Source: Ctena decussata | Lineage: Eukaryota; Mollusca; Bivalvia; Lucinida; Lucinidae | Length of the DNA: 64,000 bases | Direction: 5' to 3' | NCBI GenBank assembly: GCA_963989385.1 | Contig: OZ022503.1 | Span: forward strand, 49,288,858-49,352,857 | Shown: positions 12,005-23,130 of the stretch, piece after piece | Numbering within the stretch: position 1 is the first letter of the stretch | Layout: the number at the start of each line of letters is the position of its first letter | Made by a program: the position numbers and the translations under genes | The notes under the pieces: generated by a model | Seen by the model: the letters and a program-made list of their open reading frames with translations, nothing else | Told to the model about the DNA's origin: nothing | Databases searched by the model: none

Positions 12005-12710
12005 TTTTCTTATGACGCACCTTATATTTCGCTTTCTCCTTCAGATACAGTATTACCACTGATCCGTCCGCAGATGCTGGAACAAAACCAATAAAAGGAG
12101 AGGAGCAGTAGCAAAGGTTCATTTTTGCGATAGATGTTATTGAAAATGGTTATTCAAACAGAATAAGTACCTTACACAATCTAGTTCGGAAGAATGAGAA
12201 GATCTTATTAATTACAGAACATGAAGAAAAACTTGTGATACTTTCAGTTCAATAGCAAGTAAGTACATTCAAAAACATGTTGACTATCAGATCCACTTAA
12301 CATACGGATTTAGTTTCTCGACGGATTATTATATTTAAACGAGAACAAACACAAACTTGAAACCGATAATAAAGAAAGAAGACTCAGAATTTTTCATTTT
12401 AAAATTATACCTGCTTTATTTCAAGATCATATCTGCTTCTTAAATGAAAATCTTTTTTTTTCTAAAAAAGCAAAAAAAAAAACAGTCATTATACAACTTG
12501 TGTATATATTTCCAACAGGAGTCTACAAGATAAAAAAGAGTTTGAGGCCTACATAAAAAAGTAAAGGGAAACTAGAAATAAACTCAATTATATGCGCCCT
12601 ACTGTACCGATAAGAAGCGAATAAATGGAATTAGAGAAGTAAATTGGATTTCAACAGTTCGAATCATCGTGCTATCTCAAAGCCAATGAGCCAAAGTGAT
12701 TCGATTTACT
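12005..12710 (+). promoter_or_regulatory. 5' flank of the GPCR gene; possible 5'-UTR splice acceptor near 12518
   Basis: AT-rich flank with no coding frame joined to the receptor. The stretch ending TTTCCAACAG at 12518 has the form of a splice acceptor (T-rich run ending in CAG), so the 5' UTR could contain an intron. There is no clear TATA box. This is inference only. Confidence 0.25.
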
Positions 12711-13919
12711 ATGGATGATGATTTACTAGAATTACTGGAAAGTTTGAAAATGTCCAACTTCACATACGTAACACCAGACTCTGTTACTGTCAACTGCAGC
12801 GACCTATTTATGGATACCGATGAACCTCAAATCAACATCACCATTGATGATCAGTACCAAGAACAAATCAGAAATATTGAAACTCTTCGATTTTATCTAT
12901 ATGGAGTTATGCTGCCCGTCGTATGTGTATTTGGATTTTTTGGAAATATTTTGAATATTGCGGTGTTTACAAAGAAGAAAACATGTAAAACTTTGGACGA
13001 GATAGAATACTGCACCACTATTTGTCTAGTGGCTTTAGCAGTTTCAGATATGATGTTTTGTCTTTGTGCATTTCCACAAATGTTTGACAAAAAGAAGGAG
13101 TTTTATACACGACTGGAATTCATGTTGTATTACCGTATGTATGCGTCTTTTGCTATTAACACTTTTATATTATCAAGTACAATGCTGACTGTGTTAACAG
13201 CGATAATGCGATATACAGCTATCTGTCACCCTTTTTACTGTAAACAGTTTATATCACTAAAGAAGACTATTGCATCCATCCTCACAGTATTTGGCTTCAG
13301 TTTTGCTTTCAATCTACCACATTTATGGAGGTATAAAACAGAAAATGTGGATTGCATAGGACCATTAACCTTCATAGAACTGGAAAAAGGTGATATATTC
13401 TACAATGACAGTTTTGTGTATACGCATAAACTACTTTGGACGATTCTTGGAAACTTCATTCCTCTTGCGATTCTACTGTACTGTAATATTCGCCTTGTTA
13501 AGGCCCTTCACCAAAGCCAGAAACTACGCTTGCTTCATAGCAGAGATAATGTTGGATGTCTTTCGGCGCACAAGCGGATTAATATCACCCTTATAACCAT
13601 CATCATTCTCTTCTTTTTGTTAGTGGCGCCTTCCGAGATTTCCAAGTTTATCATCTACATATCTAAGCCGGACCAAAACCCACAGACACAGTACACGTAT
13701 CACATGGTGTCAATGATTACCAATGCCTTGCAGTGTATCAATTTCTCTGTAAACTTTATACTGTATTACGTCATTATCGCTCCGTTTCGTAAAACCCTTC
13801 ATGAATTTATATGCGTGCTACGAATAGGGAGACGTGGAACACGTGATTCTTCGAATAGTCAGAAGCAGCAAACATGCGTTCTCTTGACTGTGAAAGACCA
13901 AAGAAGGAATTTGTTGTAA
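12711..13919 (+). CDS. Class A (rhodopsin-like) GPCR, putative neuropeptide receptor, intronless
   Basis: A 402-residue seven-helix plasma-membrane receptor. The ATG at 12711 is chosen because it has A at -3 and G at +4; the frame is open slightly upstream, but only from a GTG. The N-terminus carries three N-glycosylation sequons (N16, N28, N42). Helices: TM1 ~62-86 (GN at 78-79), TM2 ~104-125 (LAVSD, D113), TM3 ~143-166, TM4 ~186-206, TM5 ~241-263 (P251), TM6 ~291-316 (P307), TM7 ~332-357. Departures from the family: MRY replaces DRY (166-168), NFILYY replaces NPxxY (348-353), the TM4 tryptophan is absent, and position 3.25 is Arg142, so the usual disulfide partner of the loop-2 cysteine (C215) is missing. 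Single-exon receptors of FMRFamide/neuropeptide type commonly have an NF-type TM7. The ligand cannot be read from sequence. Confidence 0.92.
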   Translation: MDDDLLELLESLKMSNFTYVTPDSVTVNCSDLFMDTDEPQINITIDDQYQEQIRNIETLRFYLYGVMLPVVCVFGFFGNILNIAVFTKKKTCKTLDEIEYCTTICLVALAVSDMMFCLCAFPQMFDKKKEFYTRLEFMLYYRMYASFAINTFILSSTMLTVLTAIMRYTAICHPFYCKQFISLKKTIASILTVFGFSFAFNLPHLWRYKTENVDCIGPLTFIELEKGDIFYNDSFVYTHKLLWTILGNFIPLAILLYCNIRLVKALHQSQKLRLLHSRDNVGCLSAHKRINITLITIIILFFLLVAPSEISKFIIYISKPDQNPQTQYTYHMVSMITNALQCINFSVNFILYYVIIAPFRKTLHEFICVLRIGRRGTRDSSNSQKQQTCVLLTVKDQRRNLL

Positions 13920-14542
13920 CCTATCGAATCGAATGGTGCTGGGAACTATAATATTTACATTGTACTTAACTGTTTCATTTTTCTCGACTGTTACTGGTTC
14001 TAAATAGAGCGTTCTCAAGGTTTGAAATTAACAGTAGAAAATAGCAAATTTGCCATCTAAAACTCTCATTTGCCACCTGAAGAAACAATGGGTAGCAAAA
14101 CGTTGCTGTCTAGAAATTCGTTAGTAAAAGTTAATTTCTTGGAAGTACTAGCCGATTTTCATTAAAATACTGCTTCTATGTGGAAGACTAAACACAATCC
14201 CAGAAGATGAAAGGCATTATCAATGCCTTTGACCTTATGGAATTTTGTTTGGTCATAAATCTGACAACAAGAGGACTGTTTTGAACTCCAGTTTTTCCTA
14301 CCAGGTATATGATGTTTCCTACTAGCTTTTACACCAGGTGGCAAGTAACGCATTTTTCTTGACTCCTATTTTGTTTAGCTGAGACTTCAAACACACTTCA
14401 GCTTCCGTAGAAATAACTAAGAACGCATAATATTAAAGAAAGCATGCGCAGAAGTCAGAGTTGTTTGCTCAATGTATGTCAACGGATAAACGACCTAGGA
14501 AGCAAATCTGTTGAAATACAAAATGTATTGTACTGATTTAAA
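13920..14542 (+). other. 3' flank of the GPCR gene
   Basis: No AATAAA follows closely. The first plausible poly(A) signal is ATTAAA at 14432-14437. No further coding frame is supported. Confidence 0.3.
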
Positions 14543-14792
14543 TGAGCCACAACACGACAAAACCAACAAACTGGCATGTGCCCCCCAGCAAAGACTCAGA
14601 TCTGCCTGGGCATTTGCTCAGTCTGATCAGAGTCTTCCCTGTCCGCATGGAGCTAGCTTAGATCCTTAGCTGCCCTTTAAGCACAAGTGAAGACTCTGAG
14701 AAGACTGTGCAGCTTGCCGGGTTGATCTGAGTCTTTGCTTGGCGCACATGCCAGTTAGTTCTTGTTTTGTTGTTTTTTCGTGTCGTGGCTCA
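14543..14792. mobile_element. Family A palindromic element
   Basis: TGAGCCACAACACGACAAAA … TTTTTTCGTGTCGTGGCTCA with AA on both sides. More diverged than its neighbours. Confidence 0.86.
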
Positions 14793-15597
14793 AATATGGT
14801 ATTTGCTCATAAAAATATACACTGATTAAACATGGTATTTAGTGATAAAGATGAACAAAGTGATAGCCAAAACCGATAATATGTACAATGTGTTTATTTC
14901 AATCCACTAGATGCTATACATAAGTTCTGTTTTAAGGTTCGCTACAATTTAGTATCGTATAAATGTGCAGAACGCACACATGAAGGAAATTTCTAAAATT
15001 ATTGCGTATTTGGACAATAATAATATTTTACTGAATCAATGGTACTGATGACGAATGCCACTGGGGCTTTTGATAACAGGCAAACCACACTGTCGACGTC
15101 ATTACACGGCAGAGTGATAATTATTTCACGTATTCTAAACTGAAATAATGTTCAATTAAACGTATTAACTAACAATTATATAACTTTATTTATATTCAGC
15201 AAACCCTCATAGTACACAGGTGTGTGCTACTTATCATCAAACATGCTCTGTTCATCTTGTCTAAGCTAAGCACAAGCTGTTTAGTAACATTTTGACATTA
15301 CCCAGACACACAATGAAATGTATCATAAGACGTTTCAATTTTGTGTGCATGGGTAGCGTTGAAAATGACGCTGCATCGATGACGCTGCATCGATGTGTAA
15401 TGTACAGGACGTTGTTACAGCTTGTGTGCCGTATCATTTACGATAATGGTATTTGTCTTTAAGTGCGGGTAAGACATTAATAATGGAGTTGTCAAATATT
15501 ATCAAAACTTGCTTGTTTTTGTACAACACTGTTTTCAAATTTCCTACTGAAGTGATTTGCATTTTAACAAGCTATCAAACAGGTCCGCTCTTAGTTT
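14793..15597. other. No gene recognised; small 15-bp duplication
   Basis: GATGACGCTGCATC is repeated in tandem at about 15365-15393. Otherwise AT-rich, without supportable features. Confidence 0.4.
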
Positions 15598-15709
15598 CTG
15601 CCCTGCAAAGTCGGATGGTTGGTTGGTTGGTTTGGGTTTAACGACCCTTCGAGACAGTATTTCAGTCCATATCGGGCCGTCTCTCAGAAAGAGGGAGACA
15701 GAAATGAGA

Positions 15710-15984
15710 CATTAATTGATTGATTTATTGTTTAACGTCCACGGTAAACAGCTATGGTCATGTCGGGACGGTCAGTTAACCTAACCACACTATTCCTGGG
15801 CAGGCTTAGACCTCCTAAGCGGTTAACCAGTACTAAGTGCACATACTTTCGCCAGTAACTGACAACTGCCCTTCTTGAATCAGCGGATGGAGAAACGAAA
15901 GTATGTGGCCAGACCGGGTTTCGAACCCAGGACCTCTGACTTACGAGTCAGGCGCCCTACCGATTACGCTACGCGGCCCGGCTC
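15710..15984 (-). mobile_element. tRNA-derived SINE (family B), nested, 11-bp target duplication
   Basis: The minus strand begins with a tRNA-like head: GTAGCGTAATCGGTAGGGCG (A box), anticodon-loop region CTGACTCGTAAGTCAG, then GGTTCGAAACCCGG (B box). The body contains GTCAGTTACTGGCGAAAGTA and ends near GTTTAACGTCCACGG. The 11-bp direct repeat CAGAAATGAGA flanks it at 15699-15709 and 15985-15995. The head resembles a threonine (CGT anticodon) tRNA, but the fused body and duplication show a SINE, not a tRNA gene. Confidence 0.9.
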
Positions 15985-16026
15985 CAGAAATGAGAAATGA
16001 TAGACGAGACAAAATATCCAAACAAC

Positions 16027-16195
16027 TACAAGAGCGGCGGTATTGTAGTGAATAAAATGTAGGACTACCAATCCAGGGATCGCAAGATCGATTCCCCACT
16101 TCTCCGGTCTCTCGGATGAGACATTAAACAGAGGTGCCGTCTGTCTCCGTATGACAGTTGTTCGGGGGACGTGAAGCCCGAGTTCACTCACTCAC
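16027..16195 (-). mobile_element. tRNA-derived SINE (family C), nested, 9-bp target duplication
   Basis: The minus-strand-oriented head is at the left (GAGCGGCGGTATTGTAGTGA, then GATCGATTCC as B box); the other end is a GTGAGTGAGTGAA run. Direct repeat CCAAACAAC at 16018-16026 and 16196-16204. It inserted into family P separately from the family B SINE. Confidence 0.85.
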
Positions 16196-16477
16196 CCAAA
16201 CAACCACCGCCCGCACTTACTGCTAGCACAGTAGGCCCTTGCTCAACTATTATCCAAATAAGGACGCCCGGCACTGCCCTGCAAAGCAACACTGCTGAAT
16301 TAATCACTGGTCGACCCAAGAAATTACCTCCTGCTACAAGATGCAAATGTTCGGAAGTTAACAGTAAATAAAGTATCATGCACCTCCTATTGTACCAGAC
16401 CTCCAGTGCACAAAACTTATTGTCTGGATTAGACTACGCCGTAAACAATTCATTCAATACTATACGGTGCATAAAAT

Positions 16478-16716
16478 GGAGCCGCGACACGATAAAACCA
16501 ACAATGTGGCATGTGCGCCCAGCAAAAGACTCATATCAGCCTAGGCAGGCGTCCGGTCTGATCACAGTCTTTGCTATGCGTGTGGAACTACTTTTGAATT
16601 AAGCTACCCTTTAAGTGAATAGCAAAGACTCTTATCAGACTAGGTGTCTGTCCAGACTGATCTGAGTTTTCGCTGGGCGCATATGCCACTTTGTTGGTTT
16701 TGTTATGTCGCGGCTA
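16478..16716. mobile_element. Family A palindromic element
   Basis: GGAGCCGCGACACGATAAAA … TTTTGTTATGTCGCGGCTA; moderately diverged full-length copy. Bases 16717-17410 contain no recognised gene. Confidence 0.87.
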
Positions 16717-17410
16717 AAATAACCTTCATCCGGCATACGCAAGTACAGTATAATTTTCTTACAGAAATCCCTTTACCTTGCATTTAAAATATGATGCTAT
16801 TTCTCAATCACTTCCATGTGCAGGTTCGTGGCAATCAATGATTTCAATAAATGATTCACATACAAAAGGGTCAGTGCGTACGCGTATCAATTTTTAAATA
16901 ATCTTCATTCAATTGTATACAGTTTTTCAAAGGTGTTCGCCGTTGCAACTGCGATATTTACAGTCTAAAAGTAATAATTTCAAAGCTAAAACTTTTCAGT
17001 TACAGCAATTTACTTTTCGAAATCGCCTGCCTCGAATAATCTTTTAGGAGGCCGGCGTATAGTGTTGTAACTAAACACTTTAGCGATAAAAAGTGCAGAA
17101 GCATTTGATTGCACATGTCAAAATCACACATAAATCAGTTCGGCAAATCAGATCAGTTCAAAAAGATAAAATAATTGAGCCGCGTGTTTTTTTGTTTTTT
17201 GTTTGTTTTTTTTTCTTGCAGGGTGTAAAATTCCGTAAAAAGTCTATAAAACGGCTGACCATTAAACGATCTTGCAATGGTTTCGGAATATCTACTGTAT
17301 GTGATATCCGATTTCACATACCTTTCAAAGATCCCGAGCGTAGGGGCCCCAAGAATTTTAAAAAAGTTTCCGAGCTTAAAGGTACATTTACTTATGGTGC
17401 CGAATCGTAA

Positions 17411-19684
17411 ATCCCCACTCCACTTGACGACGCTTCTGCTGCGTTTCAAATTTTGGATATAACGCCATGAATCGTAGCAGAAGCTTCAGTAGCGCAGTAG
17501 AAGCTTCAAGGTCGTAGTGAAAGCGTATTCAAAACGGCATGATCGCCAAGTCACGGCGCTTGTTTTGACCTTGTTTTGGCCTTGCTCAAAATTTGGTTTA
17601 AACAGTATTTTATTCAGGAAAACTACATACATATATATATAAATTTACAAATCAGTTAAATGTAGAATCTGACGGTAAGCGTAATGTTTGTCATCTCCTA
17701 GTACAAGCTATATTGTGCATAATAAATAAATGACTCAAAATTTACGTAGCGGAATCGCCGTGGACAATAAGCGCAATGAAAACGTAGTAACAGCGCATGA
17801 AATTCATGAACGCAGCAGTATCGTGGCAGCAGCGCGAGCAAAGTAGCCTCAGCGCTGTGGAATCTTAATGACAGCGCCGCGGACACTCGTCCGCGACCCT
17901 GCTATGCTTCTGCTACGCTCTTTGTGCCCCTTTGCGCTCTATATGCTCTCGTGGCCCTTTTGGCGCTTTCGCTGCGACAATACAATTTATGAATAGCGCA
18001 GCCACGATGCTTCCGCTGCGCTCTTGTCGCTTTAGCTGCGTTTCCTCTGCTCTCATACAGATCTGGTTCGGAAACCGCCGCGCTTCCAGGGCTATCGGTA
18101 TTATTTGCTCGCGCTCCAAACGTTTCACAACTCGATTCTCACGTACCATTCAAGATACCATCCTATCAAAAGCAGAAGGCAAAATCGAACCAGGCCTGGT
18201 CAGGAGACTACTTTCATCTAGTCCTAGACCGCAGGAGAGGGTATCCCAACTCCTGCTCCCCAGGCTCCTGCTCTCTAAGCTGAGCAAGACTCGCATCCTC
18301 ATAAACGCCGAGCAGAAGCCCCAGTTGAGCCTGAATAGCAAGAAGAACCAGAGGAGGTGTATGAAGTCACTAGTTCATAACTGCCAGCTGGATCATAGCC
18401 ACTGGAATTATCATATCAAATTCTGGAGGTAACTGCTGCTGAACCTCGATTTCCCGCCGATTTACATAAAAGCGGTTTCAAAGAGCCACACAAGCGCAGC
18501 ATCAGCGCAGCTCCGGCACTTGGGTCGTATGCATCGTCGTAAACATTGAGGAAGCGTAGCTTGAAAGCCTTTACCAAAGTGGCAGCGTAGTAAAAGCACC
18601 TTAAGGTGGTGATAATCACTGATTTGGGACAAAGACAAAAATCTGCATAAAATACTAAAAATAACACTGATCTTTCCAAAACTTAGCAGATGCCTACTTT
18701 ATGTTGTTTCTCATAATTTAGAATCCCAAAATGCAGCATTTGTTAATGTTAAAAAGTTTTTTTTATAAAGAAAGATCAAAGGGTAATTTTCTGCGAATAA
18801 ATCTGAAAAAATAATATCGTTATTGAAAATATACTTAGTGCTTAGAATACCTTGTTGCATAATGGAGAGCGTCCTAGCAATTATTTTTTCAAACTCTTTC
18901 ACACATTGTCAGGCTGAGCAGATGAAAATAGATGCAGTCTGTGTTCATTTTTTTTTTTTGTCAAAACACACAGGTGAGACAGGTAAGACTATTTTAACGA
19001 GGTTGAAGAATTTCATCTACACACCACTGATCATGTCAGTAATGTATTATTTATACTGTAGGTGTTAACATAGGTATGCTTGCCTACCCTATATTTAATA
19101 AATGCGTCCAGTGTACATTTACTTTGTACATGGTTGAAAATTTGAGAAAAAGCTACTGTTTTCATCTGGTCTACATTACAATTTGAGAAAGAGTTGGAAT
19201 AAATAATTGCTAGGACGCTCTTCATTATGCAATAATGCACCTTCAGCACTACGCAAATTTTCAATAACGGTATTATTTTTTTCAGATTTATTCGCAAAAA
19301 ACTACCCTTTGATCTTTCCTTATAAAAACACTTTTTTTAAGCAGCATGTACGTTTATTTCGTATTCTAAACTGTAAAGAACAACAAAAATAAGAAGTTTG
19401 CCAACTTTCAGGGAGATACATTACTTTTTTATGGTTTTATGGAGATTTTTACATTTACCATAAATCACCACCTTAAAGGCCGTCGAGTCCGGACTCAAGC
19501 ATGGCAGAAGCGCAACTACACCGCAGCAGCATCGTGACTAGCAGTGTACTAGCAGCGTACTGGAAGCGCACAAGTCCCAAGTTTCGACAAATGCCGACGC
19601 TTCTGCGGCGATTTCGAGTATTTTGAAAAAGCGCCATGATCGCCGTGAGTGCAGTCAAAGAGTCATCTAGTGGAATGGGGGTAT
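17411..19684. mobile_element. ~2.27-kb inverted-repeat element with an AGCG-rich domain
   Basis: The outer ends (ATCCCCACTCCACTTGACGA at 17411; TCATCTAGTGGAATGGGGG at 19662-19680) are diverged inverted repeats. Inner arms 18711-18915 and 19165-19375 are clearly inverted copies of each other, and the block around CACCACCTTAA/TTAAGGTGGTG (18598-18615; 19467-19480) is also mirrored. Between the left end and the inner arm lies a GC-richer domain with many AGCG/GAAGC motifs (17470-18600); a similar one occupies 19490-19650. Long frames occur on both strands of that domain (plus-strand 17932-18432, minus-strand 18341-17913 with a stop), but none shows a known domain, so they are not called as genes. 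Confidence 0.6.
17587..17700. repeat. Small dispersed repeat, second copy of 3210-3330
   Basis: GGTTTAAACAGTATTTTATT, TTACAAATCAG, GGTAAGCGTAATG and TCATCTCC are in the same order as at 3210-3330. It lies inside the large inverted-repeat element. Confidence 0.5.
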
Positions 19685-19794
19685 AAAAGAATTTGACGTT
19701 CCCTCCTACCCGCCGTTTATGCACTCTATTTTAAAAAGTGAGGCACATGTGAATGAAAACTAGCGGTAATAGCTAAAAACACTTTAATTTGCAA

Positions 19795-19935
19795 ACAGCG
19801 TCGATCCAGATGCGGCGGCTCATCATGAGCCGCCTCATTTAGATCTACACCGTTTGCTTTCTTGTTTTTGAATTCCCAATATGATATTACTTGGACAAAA
19901 CTTGCAGCGTCTCAAGAATTTTTTTCATCTGCTTT
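19795..19935. mobile_element. Family I palindrome element (half plus centre)
   Basis: The centre GCGGCTCATCATGAGCCGC is flanked by inverted GATCCAGATG…CATTTAGATC. To the right follow TACACCGTTTGCTTTC and CAATATGATATTACTTGGAC, shared with the copy at 58717. Confidence 0.75.
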
Positions 19936-20079
19936 TTAACGCTATAACGGTTAACATAATAAAAGGTTGGTACGGTGAGTAGACGGTTTAGGACAGTACA
20001 CTCGAACACGAGTTTCTCCGTAACACTCTCAAATTCAATTTAGTCTTTACAGTAGTAGATTTTTGATAACAGTACGATA

Positions 20080-20313
20080 TGAGCCGCGACACGAGATAAC
20101 CAACAAAGTGGTTGTGCGCCCAGTGCATACAGATCAGCCTGGGCATCCGCCCAGTCTAATCAGTCTTTGCTGTCCGCATGGAGGTACCTTAGACCCATAG
20201 CTACCCTTCAAGCACTTAGAGAAGTGTCTGATCAGACTAGGCAAATGCCCAGGCTGATCCAAGTCTTCGCTGGGCGCACAACAACTTTGCTGTTTTTCTC
20301 GTGTCCCGACTCA
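20080..20313. mobile_element. Family A palindromic element flanked by TA
   Basis: TGAGCCGCGACACGAGATAA … TTTTTCTCGTGTCCCGACTCA, TA on each side. Bases 20314-20812 show no gene. Confidence 0.88.
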
Positions 20314-20812
20314 TATGACCGTTAAAACTGTAAGAATGTGGTGGTAGTACTGTTGTATACCCTTATAAAGTTGCTTTCGAAATGAAAGAAAATGCCACTC
20401 TTCAAAAACGTATCGCCTCGATACATATCACCGACATGATAAGAGTTACATTAGACTGTCAATTGGCTCTATTGCTTTCTGCTGGGCTTAACCGTAAAAA
20501 CACATCTTACGATTTTCAGTCTTTTGACGGACTCATTCATGTTTCAAAATAACGACGTCCTGTATGCCAAGCATGGCATCTAGCTAATAGGTTCTTCTTT
20601 TGCAGCTTTTCTTTGTAAGACTGAAAGTCTGCTATCGAAAGTGCGCTGTTCCATTTCTCACTTCTTCGTCTTTTTTACGTGTGTCTTGGACGAGCTGTGA
20701 CTTGTCTGTGTAGCTTCATCTATAGTTTGCATATAAAGAAACCTCAGAATTGGCCGGGGCGTTAACATTTTTGAGTCCTTGTCGTTGATGTTGTTGCTGC
20801 TTTGTTGCTTCC

Positions 20813-21029
20813 GTTAAACAGCTACGGTGGTGTCTGGACGGTCAGTTACCCTAACCACACTATTTTTTGGTAGGCTTACACCTCCCTAGCGGTTGACCAG
20901 TACTAAGTGTACATACTTCCGCAAGTAACTGACAACTGCCTATCTGGAATCAGTAGGTATGCCGCACCAGGTATCGAGCCCAGGACCTCTGGCTCTTGAT
21001 CGACACTACAGTCTGCTCTACACAGCCCG
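20813..21029 (-). mobile_element. tRNA-derived SINE (family B), diverged
   Basis: Same order of blocks as 15710-15984 (GGACGGTCAGTTACCCTAAC, CCAGTACTAAGTGTACATAC, AGTAACTGACAACTGCC), ending in a decayed tRNA head (CCAGGACCTCTGGCTC … GCCCGG). The minus strand is the SINE's sense strand. Confidence 0.78.
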
Positions 21030-21219
21030 GCAATCAATTCTAGTCTCCATTTAAACTCCTCAGGATTCATACAGATGAACACTTTTATGGTATCAAGTTT
21101 TGCTGTTTGTTTTTTTTTTTTACGAAAAAGCATTATGGCGCAACTTTATTGGCGCTTTTACAATATATTGGAAACTGATAAAACAAGCAAATTCGTTGAA
21201 TTTATATCCATCCGCCGAA

Positions 21220-22330
21220 ATAGCTGAAATGTTTATGGCTTATTTACAAATTTGAAAAAAAATCGTTCACTGGTTACTTAGTTACAATTGAACCTACGGG
21301 TTTTAAATAAAATCAAGGGCAAATAACCGATATATATGTGAGGCCATTATAAACAACTTGCCTCAGCATCACCACACTATGATGACACATATTCATATCC
21401 AGTCTCAAGAAATTTCGTTCATTGGTGGACCAGTTATGGCTTATTTGTGTACTTTAAGTCAAATCAAGGGCAGTAACTCCAGCATTACTGATGCCATCAT
21501 GACAAAACTTGATGCCAACTGCACATTTATGACGATACATTCCATTCTATGCTTACTTAAGGAATGAATTTCATTTTTCTGGTGTATATCGAAGTATAAA
21601 CTACATTGGGTCGCGTGCAAAGTAAGTCATGTAAACTTTGCTAGTGACCCAATGTACTAGTAGTTTATACTTCGATAAATACTAGAAAAATTAAGCTCAT
21701 TGCTTATATTTACGTTCTTTTTTTTATCTATCAGATTGGAGAACTATTGTTCATTTTGACGTCACTTAACGTCATGTAACGTCGCGTAACGTCGCGTGAA
21801 CCGATGTAGTTATCGAAGTATAGACTACATTACATTCTAATGGTTTACCATAGGGCTTTTTCAATAAATGCTCTAAGAATGTAAGTATTTAGTTATGACT
21901 CAATTTATCTAATTTTAAAGTGATTCAAGAGCGTTTACTCATGCGTTGCTGAGGCAAGTCCAACAAACCCTGACATGCAACATTCTCTTGTGGTAATAAA
22001 TATTTAGTATAAGTTTTATGGAATTCCTTTCACTGATTACTTAGATATGGCTGAATTTATCAATTTTACATTGGTTTAAGAGCAGTAACTCTAATGCCAT
22101 TCTGACAAAACTTTATATGCAACAATGATACATACTTATTATAAGTTTCATGAAATTCAAATAACTGGTTACTTAAATATGTGGCACATTTTATTTGTTT
22201 TAAATACATTCAAGGGCGATAAACCATGCAGTACAGAAACCAGTCTGATCAAACGTCACGTGCATCATCGCCTTTTGTTTTACGTTTCATGAGATTCCGT
22301 TCATTGGTTACAAAGCTATGGCTTCGGATG
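21220..22330. repeat. Degenerate tandem array (~170-bp units) broken by a palindromic MITE
   Basis: Recurring 'CATTGGTTACTTAG…TGGCTGAATTT…CAAGGGCAGTAACTC…ATGCCATCATGACAAAACTT' blocks, recognisable four to five times. Between 21585 and 21840 the array is interrupted. The frame at 21358-21567 is part of a unit, not a gene. Confidence 0.55.
21585..21690. mobile_element. Palindromic MITE, ~105 bp
   Basis: TATCGAAGTATAAACTACAT…GGGTC is mirrored by GACCCAATGT…AGTTTATACTTCGATA. A half-copy (TTATCGAAGTATAGACTACA) follows at ~21810. Confidence 0.75.
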
Positions 22331-22642
22331 GAATTAAATAGCGGACATATTTTTTATACTTATTTACTTTACCGTCAAAAGCGCCAAGATTAAAGTGTAG
22401 GGGTATACCCCGTATAGTTTCCTCATTTTCACAAAGGCAACCAATATTTCGATTCCCTCTTTTCTTCCCTGAAAAACGTTACCCTTCAAAAGTAAATTTA
22501 AAGGAAAGAATCTGCTCCAAGGAAAAGATATCAAGTAATTTAAATTGATTGTAGATCCCAATGGAAAGGGAGACAAAAATGAAAATGGCAGAATTGTTTC
22601 ACCAACAAGTGACCCATTCACCTTAAGTAGTTACCAAAATCT

Positions 22643-22770
22643 GGGTCCAAGGTTATGAAACTTGAGTATAATCTCAAACTCAAAATAAAGCACACTGATT
22701 GGCTGCTGCCAATGGCTGTGCTTTATTTTGAGTTTGAGAACGTACTTAAGTTTTATAACCTCGGGGCCTG
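22643..22770. mobile_element. Family G foldback MITE, ~128 bp
   Basis: CTCAAACTCAAAATAAAGCA … TGCTTTATTTTGAGTTTGAG are perfect arms separated by a short centre (GATTGGCTGCTGCCAATGG). Outer flanks CCAAGGTTATGAAACTTGAG / AAGTTTTATAACCTCGG are also inverted. A second copy is at 57509-57684. Confidence 0.87.
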
Positions 22771-22785
22771 GTAAGTGATTGATTG

Positions 22786-23130
22786 TATTGTAGATGCCAA
22801 CCGTATACACCCGGCTAACGGCCTTCCCCGCGTCCTCCCCCTTACCCCAATCCCATTAATTTATTACTGAATGCTCGAAGCGGTACTCCTGTTGTAGTTT
22901 CTTACTGTTACTAGTTCAGGTTGTCCATATCGATGCTTTCGTTCTTCTGTTGTGTGAGTGGTGTTTTCATTTGGGGTAGCTAAATGACCATTTCTCCGGA
23001 CAAGAGCTGTTCATTCGGTTTACATTTGTGCCTTTCGTAAATTGCTACCTATTTATGTTCTTTTCCTGTATGTTTTGAGGGCAGGATATGGGATCTAACT
23101 GTTTAAGTTCCTGATTATTGCCAATCTTTT
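22786..23130 (+). repeat. Family D-related repeat tail
   Basis: GGCTAACGGCCTTCCCCGCG, GCGGTACTCCTGTTGTAGTT, GACAAGAGCTGTTCATTCGG and terminal TTTAAGTTCCTG follow the order seen at 31198-31455 and 34395-34730. Confidence 0.5.

Larger units (their letters stand above)
15611..16273. mobile_element. Family P retroposon, interrupted by two later insertions
   Basis: Starts (TTGG)n TTTGGGTTTAACG, then GACAGTATTTCAGTC, and ends GGACGCCCGGCA. A perfect 13-bp duplication CTGCCCTGCAAAG flanks it at 15598-15610 and 16274-16286. Its own sequence is only ~199 bp; the rest is the SINE at 15710-15984 and the SINE at 16027-16195. A second copy lies at 36139-36386. Class unassigned; the duplication length suggests target-primed retroposition. 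Confidence 0.82.

Noticed and set aside
15915..15984. Minus-strand tRNA-Thr(CGT)-like gene
   Set aside because: Good A and B boxes, but the acceptor stem is imperfect and it is fused to the family B SINE body with flanking target duplications.
17932..18432. 166-codon open frame and the opposing minus-strand frames
   Set aside because: Lies in the AGCG-rich part of an inverted-repeat element, open on both strands, with no recognisable domain.
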